This document shows positions 1 through 8,655 of a DNA stretch of 21,573 nucleotides, piece after piece (within the stretch, counting starts at the first letter, position 1; each line of letters opens with the position of its first letter). Source of the DNA: CAYQNU01 sp964419055. Its GTDB lineage: Bacteria > Bacteroidota > Bacteroidia > Flavobacteriales_D > Parvicellaceae. The notes beneath the pieces were generated by a model. That model had not been told where the DNA came from, did not search any database, and was given only the letters and a program-made list of their open reading frames with translations. The stretch covers positions 1 to 21,573 of the forward strand of contig CAYQNU010000036.1 of NCBI GenBank assembly GCA_964419055.1. Reading direction: 5' to 3'. The translations under genes and the position numbers were made by a program.

Positions 1-2854
1 ACGCTTTGGGAATATCTTTTACTTTAACCAAGGTTTTGTAAAACAACTCCATAAATTCAGCGGTTTCTTTATCGGGAACTTGCCAGAGGCTCATAATGAG
101 GTATTCTGCACCTGCCATTTTGAAGGCGCGTTGCAAACCAAAAACACCTTCGCTTCCTTTGATGTCTCCTAATCCTGTTTCACAAGCAGAAAGTACGACC
201 AACTTGGTGTTGCGTAAATTCAAATTAGAGACCTCATGAGCTGTAAAAACTCCATCATCACTCCCATCATTTGCTTTCCTATTCCAAACATTATTGGCTC
301 CTGCTAATACAAATCCTGATCTCATTAATGGGTTATTGTTCTCCAAAAATGTGGTGTTTGCATAAGAAGTTCTATTGATTGAATCAAAAATGGGCTTAGT
401 TCCTCTAAAAATTATTTCTTCAACATTTTTTTCATTAGAAGCCTCCATTTCATTAGTAATATCTTCTGGAGATGGAAAGAAAAAACCGTGTGAAGCAATA
501 TGTATAATTTGATTTTTTTGAGCATACTCTTTAAAGATACTTTCTGTCGCTAGATCTCCATAATAATGAACGAATTCACTTTTCTTTTTAGTTAATAGTT
601 GTACAATTTTATTTGATTCCGTTAGTGTGCCAGGTAAGTAATCCCAAACTTGATTTTTTGTTGAGTCTGCAGAGTATTTTACTCCTCCAACAATAAAATA
701 ACTATCAGAGGGTTGAATACTTTGAGGTGTTTTTAATACTATATTTGAAGTGCTACTTCTTTGATTAATCATATAGTTTTCAGAAATATATACTCCATCA
801 TCTGAAGTTAGAGCAGAAAAAGAAACTTTGTGTAACAACCCAGAAGGCGAATAATAAATTTGATGGATACCTTTTAAATGTTTTTCCAAGGGTTTCCATA
901 CTTTTTGATATAAATCTTTTTGAGCTTTATTTCGAGTTCCATAAACTTTAGTTACAAAACCTAAGTTATTTCCTTGAAAGTTTCCCAGTATAGATTTTAA
1001 TTCAGATTCGTTGCATAAGGTAACTATTTCGGGATGGAGGCAATTTTTTGTAATAATTAGAGCGATATAAATAATAGGGTTTGAGGTATCTATTTCACTT
1101 TTGAAATGAACAAACTCAATAGCAGCTTCGTTAGGTTTTAATTGAATTTGAATATCCTTCCAATTGAGTTGTTTTAGTTTATTAAAATCGTTAAAATCAA
1201 TTGATTTTTTTATCAAATCTTGTTCAATCTTCCTCGCTTCTTCCTCCAATTCATTAGTCTCTTTACCTAATTCGTATGATTTGGAAATTTTCAATTTTAG
1301 GGCTATCCAATCTTCATACTGTTTAATAAGTGACGAATCTTTACTATTTAGAATTGTATTACGCATAGCTGTGGAGGATTTAAGGGACAATCCCTTATAT
1401 TGAAGTGCCAAATTATAAGCAGTATCTTTACAATTCTCATACGTTTTATGATGTTTAGCAGCAAAATCAAAGTAATATCCAAAATCTTCCTCTAACATAG
1501 CAAAATACATTTCTTTTTCTTTTTCAGAAACAGTAAAGTAATTGTTATTCAATTCATTTTCAAAAGTTTTTTTTAATGAATTCAGGTAAAGGAGAGCTGA
1601 ATCTAATTGATTTAATTTTTCATAACTAAAATACAACTGTCGTTGTGAAAATTTTTGAGCTCTAAATGCATTAGATAATTTGGATGTAATTAATCCTTGA
1701 TTAGCAAATTGAACCGACTCAGTATATTTACCAATTTTATAGTAGGCATTTCCCAAATTACTGAAGGCCATTGCCAGGCTAGATTTATTACCAATTTCTT
1801 TTTGAATAGCTGTAGCTTTGGTAAAATAATCTATAGCCAAGTCATATTTACCTAAATCGCCATAGATATTTCCAATATTATTATAAGAACCTGCAATACC
1901 TTTTTTATCGCCCATTTCAGTTCTAATTCTAAGAGAGATAGTGTGATTTTCTAGTGCGATATCATGTTTTTTTTGTCTAAAATAAACTAAGCCAATATTG
2001 TTGTGCGCTGTAGCTATTGAATAGTTATCACCCAATTGTAACGCAATTTTAAGTACTAATTCATAATTTTTTAATGCATCTTCTAAATTCCCTCTATCTT
2101 TATATAGATTTCCTATGCCATTATAAGAGGAAAGTAATCTTCTAACATTTCCTAATTCTTCTAATAATACAATACTTTTTAAATAATATTCTAAAGCTTC
2201 AGAATAATTACCAAGATTAGCATTATCAAAGGCTAAATTCCCATTAGAATTAGCCATTCCTTGTTTATCATCAATTTCTGTATAAATTTCTAATGCTGTT
2301 TTATGGCATCTCAACCCTTCTTGAGTATTACCTAGTGAAAAATAACTATTTCCCATATTATTATAGGCCCGAGCAGTTCCTTCTTTATCTCCAATTGAGT
2401 TTTTAATTTCTAACGATTGTGTATGAAAAGTCAATGCATCTTTGTATTGTCCCATTCGGTCATAAGATGAACCTACATTGGTCATAATGTCGGAATATTC
2501 AATAATCATATTCAGACTTTTATAACCCTCTTGAGCTTCTTGAAATAGCGCAATAGCATCCTTATAATTACCTTTATTAAATAAGTGGTTCCCTTTTATT
2601 TGAGTAGCTTTAAAACAATATTTTTTTAATTCATTTTTTAATGACATTGAACAAATTTTGTCCGCATAAAAAATTAAACTATCTGATTTTATATTTTCAA
2701 ATTTTACCAAATATCCTAATAAAGCTTTGACTCGTGTGGAATCAGGTAATTTCTTATTGTTGGAAATAACCAACAAGCTATCATAATTTATTTGAGCATA
2801 ATTCAAATAGATAACTAATTGGAAAATAATTAATAGTAGTAGAGATTTTAGCAT
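1..2854 (-). CDS. Exported TPR-CHAT (caspase-like) protein, C-terminus cut by window edge
   Basis: This frame is open without a stop from an ATG at 2854 to the left edge (about 950 codons), so only the last part of the protein is missing. Seen: a signal peptide of about 20 residues ending near NYA-Q; about eight TPR repeats of 40 residues (roughly 90-410) with NNIGN/NNMGN-type helices; a charged helical linker (about 465-555); then a CHAT domain. The CHAT domain shows LLHKVSFSAL near residue 671, HIASHG with the candidate catalytic His789, and LSACETGLGD with the candidate Cys891, followed by AGAEYLIMSLWQVPD. CHAT domains are clan CD, caspase-like peptidases, and the TPRs normally bind a partner or act as a scaffold. 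The signal peptide suggests action outside the cytoplasm. It lies 91 bases downstream of the TPR-SpoIIE gene, with its own likely promoter between them. The substrate cannot be told from sequence. Confidence 0.9.
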   Translation of the reverse strand, partial: MLKSLLLLIIFQLVIYLNYAQINYDSLLVISNNKKLPDSTRVKALLGYLVKFENIKSDSLIFYADKICSMSLKNELKKYCFKATQIKGNHLFNKGNYKDAIALFQEAQEGYKSLNMIIEYSDIMTNVGSSYDRMGQYKDALTFHTQSLEIKNSIGDKEGTARAYNNMGNSYFSLGNTQEGLRCHKTALEIYTEIDDKQGMANSNGNLAFDNANLGNYSEALEYYLKSIVLLEELGNVRRLLSSYNGIGNLYKDRGNLEDALKNYELVLKIALQLGDNYSIATAHNNIGLVYFRQKKHDIALENHTISLRIRTEMGDKKGIAGSYNNIGNIYGDLGKYDLAIDYFTKATAIQKEIGNKSSLAMAFSNLGNAYYKIGKYTESVQFANQGLITSKLSNAFRAQKFSQRQLYFSYEKLNQLDSALLYLNSLKKTFENELNNNYFTVSEKEKEMYFAMLEEDFGYYFDFAAKHHKTYENCKDTAYNLALQYKGLSLKSSTAMRNTILNSKDSSLIKQYEDWIALKLKISKSYELGKETNELEEEARKIEQDLIKKSIDFNDFNKLKQLNWKDIQIQLKPNEAAIEFVHFKSEIDTSNPIIYIALIITKNCLHPEIVTLCNESELKSILGNFQGNNLGFVTKVYGTRNKAQKDLYQKVWKPLEKHLKGIHQIYYSPSGLLHKVSFSALTSDDGVYISENYMINQRSSTSNIVLKTPQSIQPSDSYFIVGGVKYSADSTKNQVWDYLPGTLTESNKIVQLLTKKKSEFVHYYGDLATESIFKEYAQKNQIIHIASHGFFFPSPEDITNEMEASNEKNVEEIIFRGTKPIFDSINRTSYANTTFLENNNPLMRSGFVLAGANNVWNRKANDGSDDGVFTAHEVSNLNLRNTKLVVLSACETGLGDIKGSEGVFGLQRAFKMAGAEYLIMSLWQVPDKETAEFMELFYKTLVKVKDIPKA

Positions 2855-2877
2855 TATTATTTTTTGATTATTCTTTA

Positions 2878-2885
2878 CAAACATA
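2878..2885 (-). promoter_or_regulatory. Putative Bacteroidota -7 box (TATGTTTG) for the TPR-CHAT gene
   Basis: On the minus strand this octamer fits the Bacteroidota TAnnTTTG -7 element exactly and lies 24 bases before the ATG at 2854. No clear TTG -33 element is seen at the usual distance, so the call rests on the -7 box and its position alone. Confidence 0.4.
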
Positions 2886-2945
2886 CAAATTTTTGTACTT
2901 TATTAATTGACTATTTTAAATATCAAATAAAGTAAATAAATTTGA

Positions 2946-5099
2946 CTATACCCTAACCCCAATTACACACACATCATCAATTTGCTCATTACTTCCTTTC
3001 CAGTTTACGAACTCCTCCAATAAACGTTTTTCTTGCTCTACCATCGGTAAATGAACTATAGATAACAATAATTGTTTTACATTTTTTATCATAAACTTTT
3101 TACCTTTATCTCCACCAAATTGATCAGGAAAACCATCTGTAAGGGTGTAAATGACATCTCCTTTTTGTAGTTGAACAGTTTGAAGTGTAAAAGGCTCTTC
3201 ATCCTTATCATGTTTACCTACAGGCATTTTATCGGCTTTGAATTCTAATATTTCTCCGTTTCTAATAATTATAACTGGATTATGAGCTGATGCAAACGTT
3301 AGCTGTGTTCTGTCTTGATTCAAAACCAATAAGCTACAATCCATACCATCTTTACCTCCTTCTTCACTGCCGTCTTTTTTGAGTCGATTGATGATGATTT
3401 TACGTGTTTCAGAGAGAATAACATTGGGTTCCGTTTCTTTTTCAATGGATTTTTCTAAACTTGAAATATTCAAAATACTCATAATAGCACCAGGAACTCC
3501 ATGTCCTGTACTATCTGCTACAGTAAAAGCGAAATTTCCATTATTTAATTGAGCCGCCCAATAGAAGTCTCCACTTACAACATCTTTTGGCTTAAAAAAC
3601 ACGAAATAATCTCGTAAGTGTTCATCAAGCATTTCCCTACTAGCCAAGAAACTTCGTTGGATACGCTCAGCATAGTTTATAGAGTCCGTTATTTCACGGT
3701 GTTTTTCTTCAACTTCGTGTTTCTGAATTTCAATTATTTTCTTTTGCTTTCGAGCTATTCTTAATGAACGTGATATAATAATTACAATTATTAAAACTAA
3801 TAACAATCCTCCTAATGCAGCAAAACGGATGATCCGTTCGTTTTCAATTTCTTTATCTCTAATAGCATCTTTTTTTGCTTGTTCTGCTTTTTCTAATGAT
3901 TCCTTTTTGTCAAATTCAAATTGTATTTGCAAACGTGTTTGAGCCTCTTTATTCTCATCATTAAAAATACTGTCTTTATATTCAACGTGCGTTTTGAAAT
4001 AAGAATAAGACTTTTTATAATCACCAATGGAATCATAAATTTTTGCTAAATTTAACGACCACTCTTTTACACCATCCAAATCCCCTATCGAATGAGATAT
4101 CTCAAGTGCTTGATTAAAATAATTTATGGCTTCATCATAACTACCTACTTGAGCTTCAACTGAACCAATATTACCTAAAGAAACTGAAACCATATAAATA
4201 TCTTCCATTTCTTCAAATATGGTCATCGATTTTTTATAATATTCAAGTGAAACATCAATGCTGTCAAGATCAGCATATAGATTGGCTAAGTTTCCGTATA
4301 TCATACCTGCTAAATACGGGTTTTTTATTTTATTTAAATAATTTAATGATACATTATAAGAAATTAATGAACTATCAAACTTTTGAAGTGAATAATAGAT
4401 TTCACCCAAACTATTATATTGACTTGCTAGCCCTTCATTATCTTTAAATTCTTCGTACAATTGTATTGACTTTTCAATATACTCTAATGCTTTATCAAAC
4501 TTTCCTAAATTATTATTTACCAAAATCAAATTATTGTAAGAATGAGCCATTTCTTTTCTGAAATTGTTTTCTTCTTCTATTTTTAACCCTTTCAAAAAAT
4601 AGTCTAATGCTTTGGTGTAATCACCTTGAACAGCATACACAATACCAATATTGCTATTTATTTGAGCGATTCCTTTTGAGTTTTTAATTTCTTCATCTAT
4701 TTCCAATCCTTCAAAAAACAACTCTAAAGCTGTATCGAATTTCGAAATATTTTTATTGTAAATGCCTAAATTATTTACAGCCTTTGAAGTACCTTTTTTC
4801 CAATCTATTTTTCGTGCCAAATCAAGAGCTAAAGTACCATAATAAATAGCCGAATCAGGATTTTCGTATTGCATTTTCCAACCTATGTGACCGAGAGCAA
4901 CCACCCTTAAAGTGTCGGCAGTGTAGTTATTTTGAGTTTCAAGGTAATTCACCAATACCTTCAAAGAATCTAATTTTGACTCACCATAATCCAAATCTGA
5001 AGGAATGGTAAATTCTTTGACATCATTTGTTTTTTCTGAATTACAAGAAAATAACGAAAAAAGTAGAGCAAAAACAATTAATTTAAGGGTAGTTTTCAT
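2946..5099 (-). CDS. Exported TPR protein with transmembrane segment and SpoIIE-type PP2C phosphatase domain
   Basis: This is a predicted Ser/Thr phosphatase that senses through TPRs. Domains in order: an N-terminal signal with a lipobox-like LFSC (Cys19); about seven to eight TPRs (roughly 65-375); a short coiled coil rich in K/E (about 395-422); one transmembrane segment (about 423-443); a second coiled coil (445-480); and a SpoIIE/PP2C catalytic domain (about 485-717). Metal-binding Asp residues are visible in GDFYW (Asp511), VADSTGHG (Asp529), LTDG (Asp655) and near the end (Asp708/709), so the domain looks active. The TPRs should face the periplasm and the phosphatase the cytoplasm. The gene starts 21 bases after the fbp stop and may be read through from it. 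Such TPR-SpoIIE proteins are common in Bacteroidota, where SpoIIE phosphatases usually act on anti-sigma-antagonist or SiaC-like proteins; the target here is unknown. Confidence 0.9.
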   Translation of the reverse strand: MKTTLKLIVFALLFSLFSCNSEKTNDVKEFTIPSDLDYGESKLDSLKVLVNYLETQNNYTADTLRVVALGHIGWKMQYENPDSAIYYGTLALDLARKIDWKKGTSKAVNNLGIYNKNISKFDTALELFFEGLEIDEEIKNSKGIAQINSNIGIVYAVQGDYTKALDYFLKGLKIEEENNFRKEMAHSYNNLILVNNNLGKFDKALEYIEKSIQLYEEFKDNEGLASQYNSLGEIYYSLQKFDSSLISYNVSLNYLNKIKNPYLAGMIYGNLANLYADLDSIDVSLEYYKKSMTIFEEMEDIYMVSVSLGNIGSVEAQVGSYDEAINYFNQALEISHSIGDLDGVKEWSLNLAKIYDSIGDYKKSYSYFKTHVEYKDSIFNDENKEAQTRLQIQFEFDKKESLEKAEQAKKDAIRDKEIENERIIRFAALGGLLLVLIIVIIISRSLRIARKQKKIIEIQKHEVEEKHREITDSINYAERIQRSFLASREMLDEHLRDYFVFFKPKDVVSGDFYWAAQLNNGNFAFTVADSTGHGVPGAIMSILNISSLEKSIEKETEPNVILSETRKIIINRLKKDGSEEGGKDGMDCSLLVLNQDRTQLTFASAHNPVIIIRNGEILEFKADKMPVGKHDKDEEPFTLQTVQLQKGDVIYTLTDGFPDQFGGDKGKKFMIKNVKQLLLSIVHLPMVEQEKRLLEEFVNWKGSNEQIDDVCVIGVRV

Positions 5100-5120
5100 T
5101 TTTCTGATTAATGTGTTTTA

Positions 5121-6113
5121 CTAACTGTTCATGGCTTTATCTACCATATTTGCACTTCCTACATAATACGGAACTCTTTGATGCAATTGGGTTGGTACGA
5201 TATCCATTATCCTATTTTTTCCATCGGTCGCTTTTCCTCCGGCTTGCTCTGCAATCATAGCTAAAGGATTACATTCATACAATAAACGTAGTTTTCCTTT
5301 TGGTGCTTTAGATGTAGCTGGATAAATATAAATACCTCCTTTAAGCATATTTCTATGAAAATCGGCAACTAAAGAACCAATATAACGTGCAGAATAAGGG
5401 CGGTTTGTTGCCGCATCTTCTTGTTGACAGTAATGGACATAATTTTTCACTGAATCATCACATTGCTGAATGTTCCCCTCATTTATACTGTAAATTTTGC
5501 CCTCTTTAGGAATCTTCATATCAGGATGAGACAAAAAGAATACACCAATTCCTGGGTCATAAGTAAAACCATTCACCCCATTTCCAGTAGTGTAGACCAA
5601 CATAGTAGAAGAACCAAAAATAACGTAACCTGCTGCAACTTGTTTATTGCCCGGTTGCAAAAAATCTTCTAATTGAACGGGAGTACCAACGGGTGAAATT
5701 CGTTGAAAAACAGAAAAAATGGTTCCCACTGAAACGTTTACATCAATATTTGAAGAACCATCCAAAGGGTCTATCAAAACCACATATTTCCCATTATTAT
5801 TTACTTCATTATTGAAGGCAACAAAGTCTTCATTTTCTTCTGAAGCAATGCCACACACCACTCCTCTTGCCTCGAGTGAACGCATAAAGTGCTCATCGGC
5901 AAATACATCTAATTTTTGTTGTGCTTCGCCTTGAATATTGTCACTACCCGCAGCACCTAAAATATGTTTAGCTAATCCTGCTTTATTAATTTGTTGATTT
6001 ACAATTTTTGATGCTAATCGTATGGCACTTAAAATTCGAGATAATTCGCCACTTGAACCAGGAAAATCAGATTGTTTGTTGATAATAAATTCGCCTAAAG
6101 TTGTCCCAATCAT
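5121..6113 (-). CDS. fbp: Fructose-1,6-bisphosphatase, class I
   Basis: Cytoplasmic enzyme that hydrolyses fructose 1,6-bisphosphate to fructose 6-phosphate and phosphate, the committed step of gluconeogenesis. Seen: the metal-binding signature DPLDGSSN, the upstream acidic ASEENE, and the sugar/phosphate-binding stretch KGGIYIYPAT...GKLRLLYECNP followed by AEQAGG. An in-frame ATG 39 bases upstream (6152) would give 343 residues. I prefer the ATG at 6113 (330 residues) because family members start close to MIGTTLGEFI, the extra MKHIYYQLYF segment has no counterpart, and a near-consensus -7 box (6150-6157) would leave the upper ATG outside the transcript. It is transcribed divergently from the GNAT gene at 6213 and precedes the TPR-SpoIIE gene closely. 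With pckA in the same window it indicates gluconeogenic growth. Confidence 0.95.
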   Translation of the reverse strand: MIGTTLGEFIINKQSDFPGSSGELSRILSAIRLASKIVNQQINKAGLAKHILGAAGSDNIQGEAQQKLDVFADEHFMRSLEARGVVCGIASEENEDFVAFNNEVNNNGKYVVLIDPLDGSSNIDVNVSVGTIFSVFQRISPVGTPVQLEDFLQPGNKQVAAGYVIFGSSTMLVYTTGNGVNGFTYDPGIGVFFLSHPDMKIPKEGKIYSINEGNIQQCDDSVKNYVHYCQQEDAATNRPYSARYIGSLVADFHRNMLKGGIYIYPATSKAPKGKLRLLYECNPLAMIAEQAGGKATDGKNRIMDIVPTQLHQRVPYYVGSANMVDKAMNS

Positions 6114-6149
6114 AATGTTATTAAAATAGAGTTGATAATAAATGTGCTT

Positions 6150-6157
6150 CAAATATC
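6150..6157 (-). promoter_or_regulatory. Possible -7 box for fbp (7 of 8 match to TAnnTTTG)
   Basis: The minus strand reads GATATTTG here, one base off TAnnTTTG, and lies 36 bases before the preferred fbp start at 6113. A transcript starting just downstream would not include the longer start codon at 6152. The match is imperfect and such sequences are frequent in AT-rich DNA. Confidence 0.25.
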
Positions 6158-6212
6158 TACATTATTGATTAAATAATGACGACTTTAGCCGTATAAAATT
6201 AATAAAAAGAAT

Positions 6213-6665
6213 ATGAAATCAACATTCGTGCGTAATTCCTTTCCTTCCGATATGACTCGAGTGCTTGAATTGATACAAGAACTGGCTACCTATGAAAAAG
6301 CTCCAAACGAGGTGATCAATACGGTTGAAAACCTTTTGAGAGACTGTTTCGGGGAACGAAAAATTTGTGATTGCATTGTAGCTGAATTGGATAAGGAGGT
6401 TGTTGGATTCGCTTTATTTTTTACAGGTTATTCTACTTGGAAAGGGCGCACCTTGTATTTGGAAGATATTTTAGTTACGGACGCTTGCAGAGGTCAAGGA
6501 ATTGGCGCTTTACTCTTTGAAAAAGTAGTTGAAATTGCTAAAGAAAGAAACGTAAAAAGAATGGATTGGCAAGTGTTGGAATGGAACGAACCAGCCATCA
6601 ACTTTTACAAAAAATACAACGCAACTTTAGATCCTGAATGGCTCAATGGAAGGTTGTATTTTTAA
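6213..6665 (+). CDS. GNAT family N-acetyltransferase, spermidine/diamine acetyltransferase-like
   Basis: Predicted cytoplasmic acetyl-CoA-dependent N-acetyltransferase of 150 residues. Seen: the acetyl-CoA pyrophosphate-binding loop RGQGIG (residues 93-98) after the beta strand LYLEDILVTD, and the C-terminal WQVLEWNEPAINFYKKY segment. YSTWKGRTLYLED just before the loop and EWL near the end resemble the spermidine/spermine N1-acetyltransferase (SSAT) and thialysine acetyltransferase branch, so a polyamine or lysine-like amine is a reasonable substrate, but this is inference from resemblance. It is the first gene of a compact plus-strand group; the next gene starts 19 bases after its stop. Confidence 0.88.
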   Translation: MKSTFVRNSFPSDMTRVLELIQELATYEKAPNEVINTVENLLRDCFGERKICDCIVAELDKEVVGFALFFTGYSTWKGRTLYLEDILVTDACRGQGIGALLFEKVVEIAKERNVKRMDWQVLEWNEPAINFYKKYNATLDPEWLNGRLYF

Positions 6666-6684
6666 TTCAATTAACGTGTTTTAT

Positions 6685-7245
6685 ATGATAGAAAATCAAA
6701 TATATAACAATTTATCAAACGCCTCAATTTCATTACAACGAGACGAGTATGAAATGTGTACTTTCAATAATTGTGATTTTTCAAATTTCAACTTTGATGG
6801 TTATGCTTTTAGTGATTGCAACTTCAATGATTGTAATCTTAGTTTAATACAAGTCAATCATACGGCATTTCGAGAGGTGACATTTGACAATTGTAAACTA
6901 ATGGGTATTCAATTTGATGATTGTAATTCGTTTGGGTTATCTATGAAATTCAACAATTGTTCATTACAACATGCTACCTTTTTTAAGGTAAACCTTCGCA
7001 AAACTTTGTTCAATAATTGTAAGATTGAGGAATGTGATTTTACTCAAACCAATCTTACCGAAGCTGTTTTTAATAACTGTAATTTGACTCAAACGGTTTT
7101 TGAGCAAACCAATTTGGAGAAAACGGATTTTAGAACGGCTGTGAATCTTAATATAAATCCAGAATTGAATCGTTTAAAGAAAACAAAATTCAGCACTGAA
7201 TCCTTAAGCGGTTTAGTGGCACATTTAGATATTATCATCGATTAA
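6685..7245 (+). CDS. Pentapeptide-repeat protein (Qnr-like fold)
   Basis: A protein of 186 residues built almost wholly of pentapeptide repeats of the form A/C/T-N/D-F/L-X-X, for example CDFSN, CNFND, CNLSL, CDFTQ, TNLTE and CNLTQ. Such repeats fold into a right-handed quadrilateral beta-helix. The regular pattern breaks once near CNSFGLSMK, about where Qnr-type proteins have a hinge, and the C-terminus (TKFSTESLSGLVAHL) resembles the dimerising helix of this group. No signal peptide, so probably cytoplasmic. Qnr and MfpA relatives mimic DNA and bind gyrase; whether this one does cannot be told from sequence. An in-frame ATG at 6646 overlaps the upstream gene and adds residues without repeats, so the ATG at 6685 is chosen. 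The downstream peptidase gene starts 11 bases after the stop. Confidence 0.88.
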   Translation: MIENQIYNNLSNASISLQRDEYEMCTFNNCDFSNFNFDGYAFSDCNFNDCNLSLIQVNHTAFREVTFDNCKLMGIQFDDCNSFGLSMKFNNCSLQHATFFKVNLRKTLFNNCKIEECDFTQTNLTEAVFNNCNLTQTVFEQTNLEKTDFRTAVNLNINPELNRLKKTKFSTESLSGLVAHLDIIID

Positions 7246-7256
7246 ACTTATATAAT

Positions 7257-8009
7257 ATGGCATACGGAATAGCTCATTTATCCATAATTCCTTGTAGGGC
7301 AGAACCTTCAGACAAGGCTGAGATGGTTACTCAATTATTGTTTGGTGAAATCTATCAAGTTATTGAGGAACTACCTAAATGGATTAAGATAAAAAGTAAG
7401 TACGATAATTACGAATCTTGGATATGTCGTAAACAGTTTTTTGAAATTTCAGGAAATGAATTTGAAGAAATGGCGTTGAATGAATTTCCTGTCGTTGGCG
7501 AAATCTGTTCTACTCTTTGTGATCATTCATTAGCAACAATGGGAGCTACACTACCCTATTTCCATCAAACACGATTTCGAATCCGACAACAAGAATTCAA
7601 ATATACCGGTTCTGTTGGTCCTTTTGATTCAAAAGAATTGATACCTACTGCAACTAAATTTCTAAACACTCCTTACTTATGGGGCGGTCGAAGTCCTTTT
7701 GGTATTGATTGTTCAGGCTTTACACAAGTTGCCTTTAAAATGATCGGTATAAAACTACCTCGAGATGCATATCAACAAGCTGAGGAAGGGTATGATGTAT
7801 CTTTTTTGGAAATGGCCGAACCGGGAGATGTCGCATTTTTTGACAATGCTGATGGTAAAATCATTCATGTGGGTATTTTACTCAATAATCACCAAATCAT
7901 TCATGCTTCAGGTAAAGTGCGCATTGACAAAATTGACCATCAAGGTATTTACAATGAAGAAACGAAGAGCTATAGCCATCAATTACGATTAATTAAAAGA
8001 ATTTTGTAA
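7257..8009 (+). CDS. SH3-domain NlpC/P60 (C40) family peptidase
   Basis: Predicted cysteine peptidase of the NlpC/P60 family, which cuts gamma-D-glutamyl-diamino acid bonds in cell-wall peptides. Residues 1-60 form a bacterial SH3-like domain, a second SH3-like part may cover 70-120, and the catalytic domain covers about 128-250. Visible active-site features are WGG-RSPFGIDCSGF with Cys152, HVGI with His204 and HASG with His216. The 250-residue layout matches a widespread Bacteroidota C40 peptidase resembling the YkfC-type muropeptide endopeptidases. There is no N-terminal signal peptide, which fits recycling of peptidoglycan peptides inside the cell better than wall cleavage outside. It is the last gene of the GNAT/pentapeptide group, and its stop lies one base from the convergent DUF1990 gene. 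Confidence 0.92.
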   Translation: MAYGIAHLSIIPCRAEPSDKAEMVTQLLFGEIYQVIEELPKWIKIKSKYDNYESWICRKQFFEISGNEFEEMALNEFPVVGEICSTLCDHSLATMGATLPYFHQTRFRIRQQEFKYTGSVGPFDSKELIPTATKFLNTPYLWGGRSPFGIDCSGFTQVAFKMIGIKLPRDAYQQAEEGYDVSFLEMAEPGDVAFFDNADGKIIHVGILLNNHQIIHASGKVRIDKIDHQGIYNEETKSYSHQLRLIKRIL

Positions 8010-8010
8010 T

Positions 8011-8581
8011 CTATTGATTTTCTAGTTGATTTTTAACGTTTTTTAATGCGGCTTTAGTGCAAAATCGTTGATAAGGTATGGCGAAAATTGGTCCAAATAG
8101 TTTTAATAAAAAATTACTTGGTAAAGAAAAAGTGTGAATAGTAAAATACAAATGATCGTTTTTTTTGCTCAATGGTAAACGTAGAAATTCCCTTTTCAAC
8201 ATGACCTTCTAAAGTTTCATAACTAAATCCTACCTTGTCAACTTCAGGGATTATTTCATTTATCCTAACTCCTACTACAATTTTTTGAGAAAACTTTTTA
8301 ATGGGCGGTAAAAAAATCTGTTGAACAATCGTGTCACCAATTTGCATAGTCCTATTCTCTTGATTCCATTGAGATTTGAAGGTAAGTATATTACTCGGGA
8401 AAATTGAATATTCAAATAATACTTTTAAATCAATTTCTTCTATTTTTTTGGATGTTTCGATTTTAATGAAACTCTTTTTTTCTTTTAATTGGAGTTTATT
8501 ATAAACCATGACTTTTGAAGATTTCAATTCATTTAAATGAAAATTGAATCGTGTTTTTTGATCAAAAAGAAAGATTTTCAT
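8011..8581 (-). pseudogene. DUF1990 family protein, split by a one-base frameshift in an A8 run
   Basis: Two overlapping minus-strand frames together make one DUF1990 protein. The first (8581 to 8114) holds the N-terminal part up to GFSYETLEGHVEKG and FTIEQKK; GF-Y-TL-GH--G is the family's hallmark. It then runs into unrelated residues. The second frame (to the stop at 8011) resumes with NDHLYFTIHTFSLPSN and FGPIFAIPYQ, which is the expected DUF1990 C-terminus. The switch is at the eight A (T at 8159-8166 on the plus strand): seven A would give a continuous 189-residue protein of normal family length. It may be a true mutation, phase variation or transcript slippage, or a sequencing error. 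The function of DUF1990 is unknown. The gene is convergent with the NlpC/P60 gene, one base apart. Confidence 0.8.
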
Positions 8582-8655
8582 TGTAAACGAATTGTTTAAT
8601 GTGCTTATGTGAAAAAATAAAATCCGATTCCAAACATAAATTTAACCACAATAAA

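Noticed and set aside
1700..2600. Tandem DNA repeats with a period near 120 bases
   Set aside because: The periodicity comes from the 40-residue TPR units of the CHAT protein; at base level the copies are strongly diverged.
5121..6152. fbp starting at the upstream ATG (343 residues)
   Set aside because: The extra 13 residues have no family counterpart, and a likely promoter box overlaps that start; the ATG at 6113 gives the normal length.
8011..8202. A separate 63-residue minus-strand gene
   Set aside because: Its sequence is the C-terminal part of the DUF1990 protein in a shifted frame; the residues before NDHLYF are out-of-frame readings of the upstream half.
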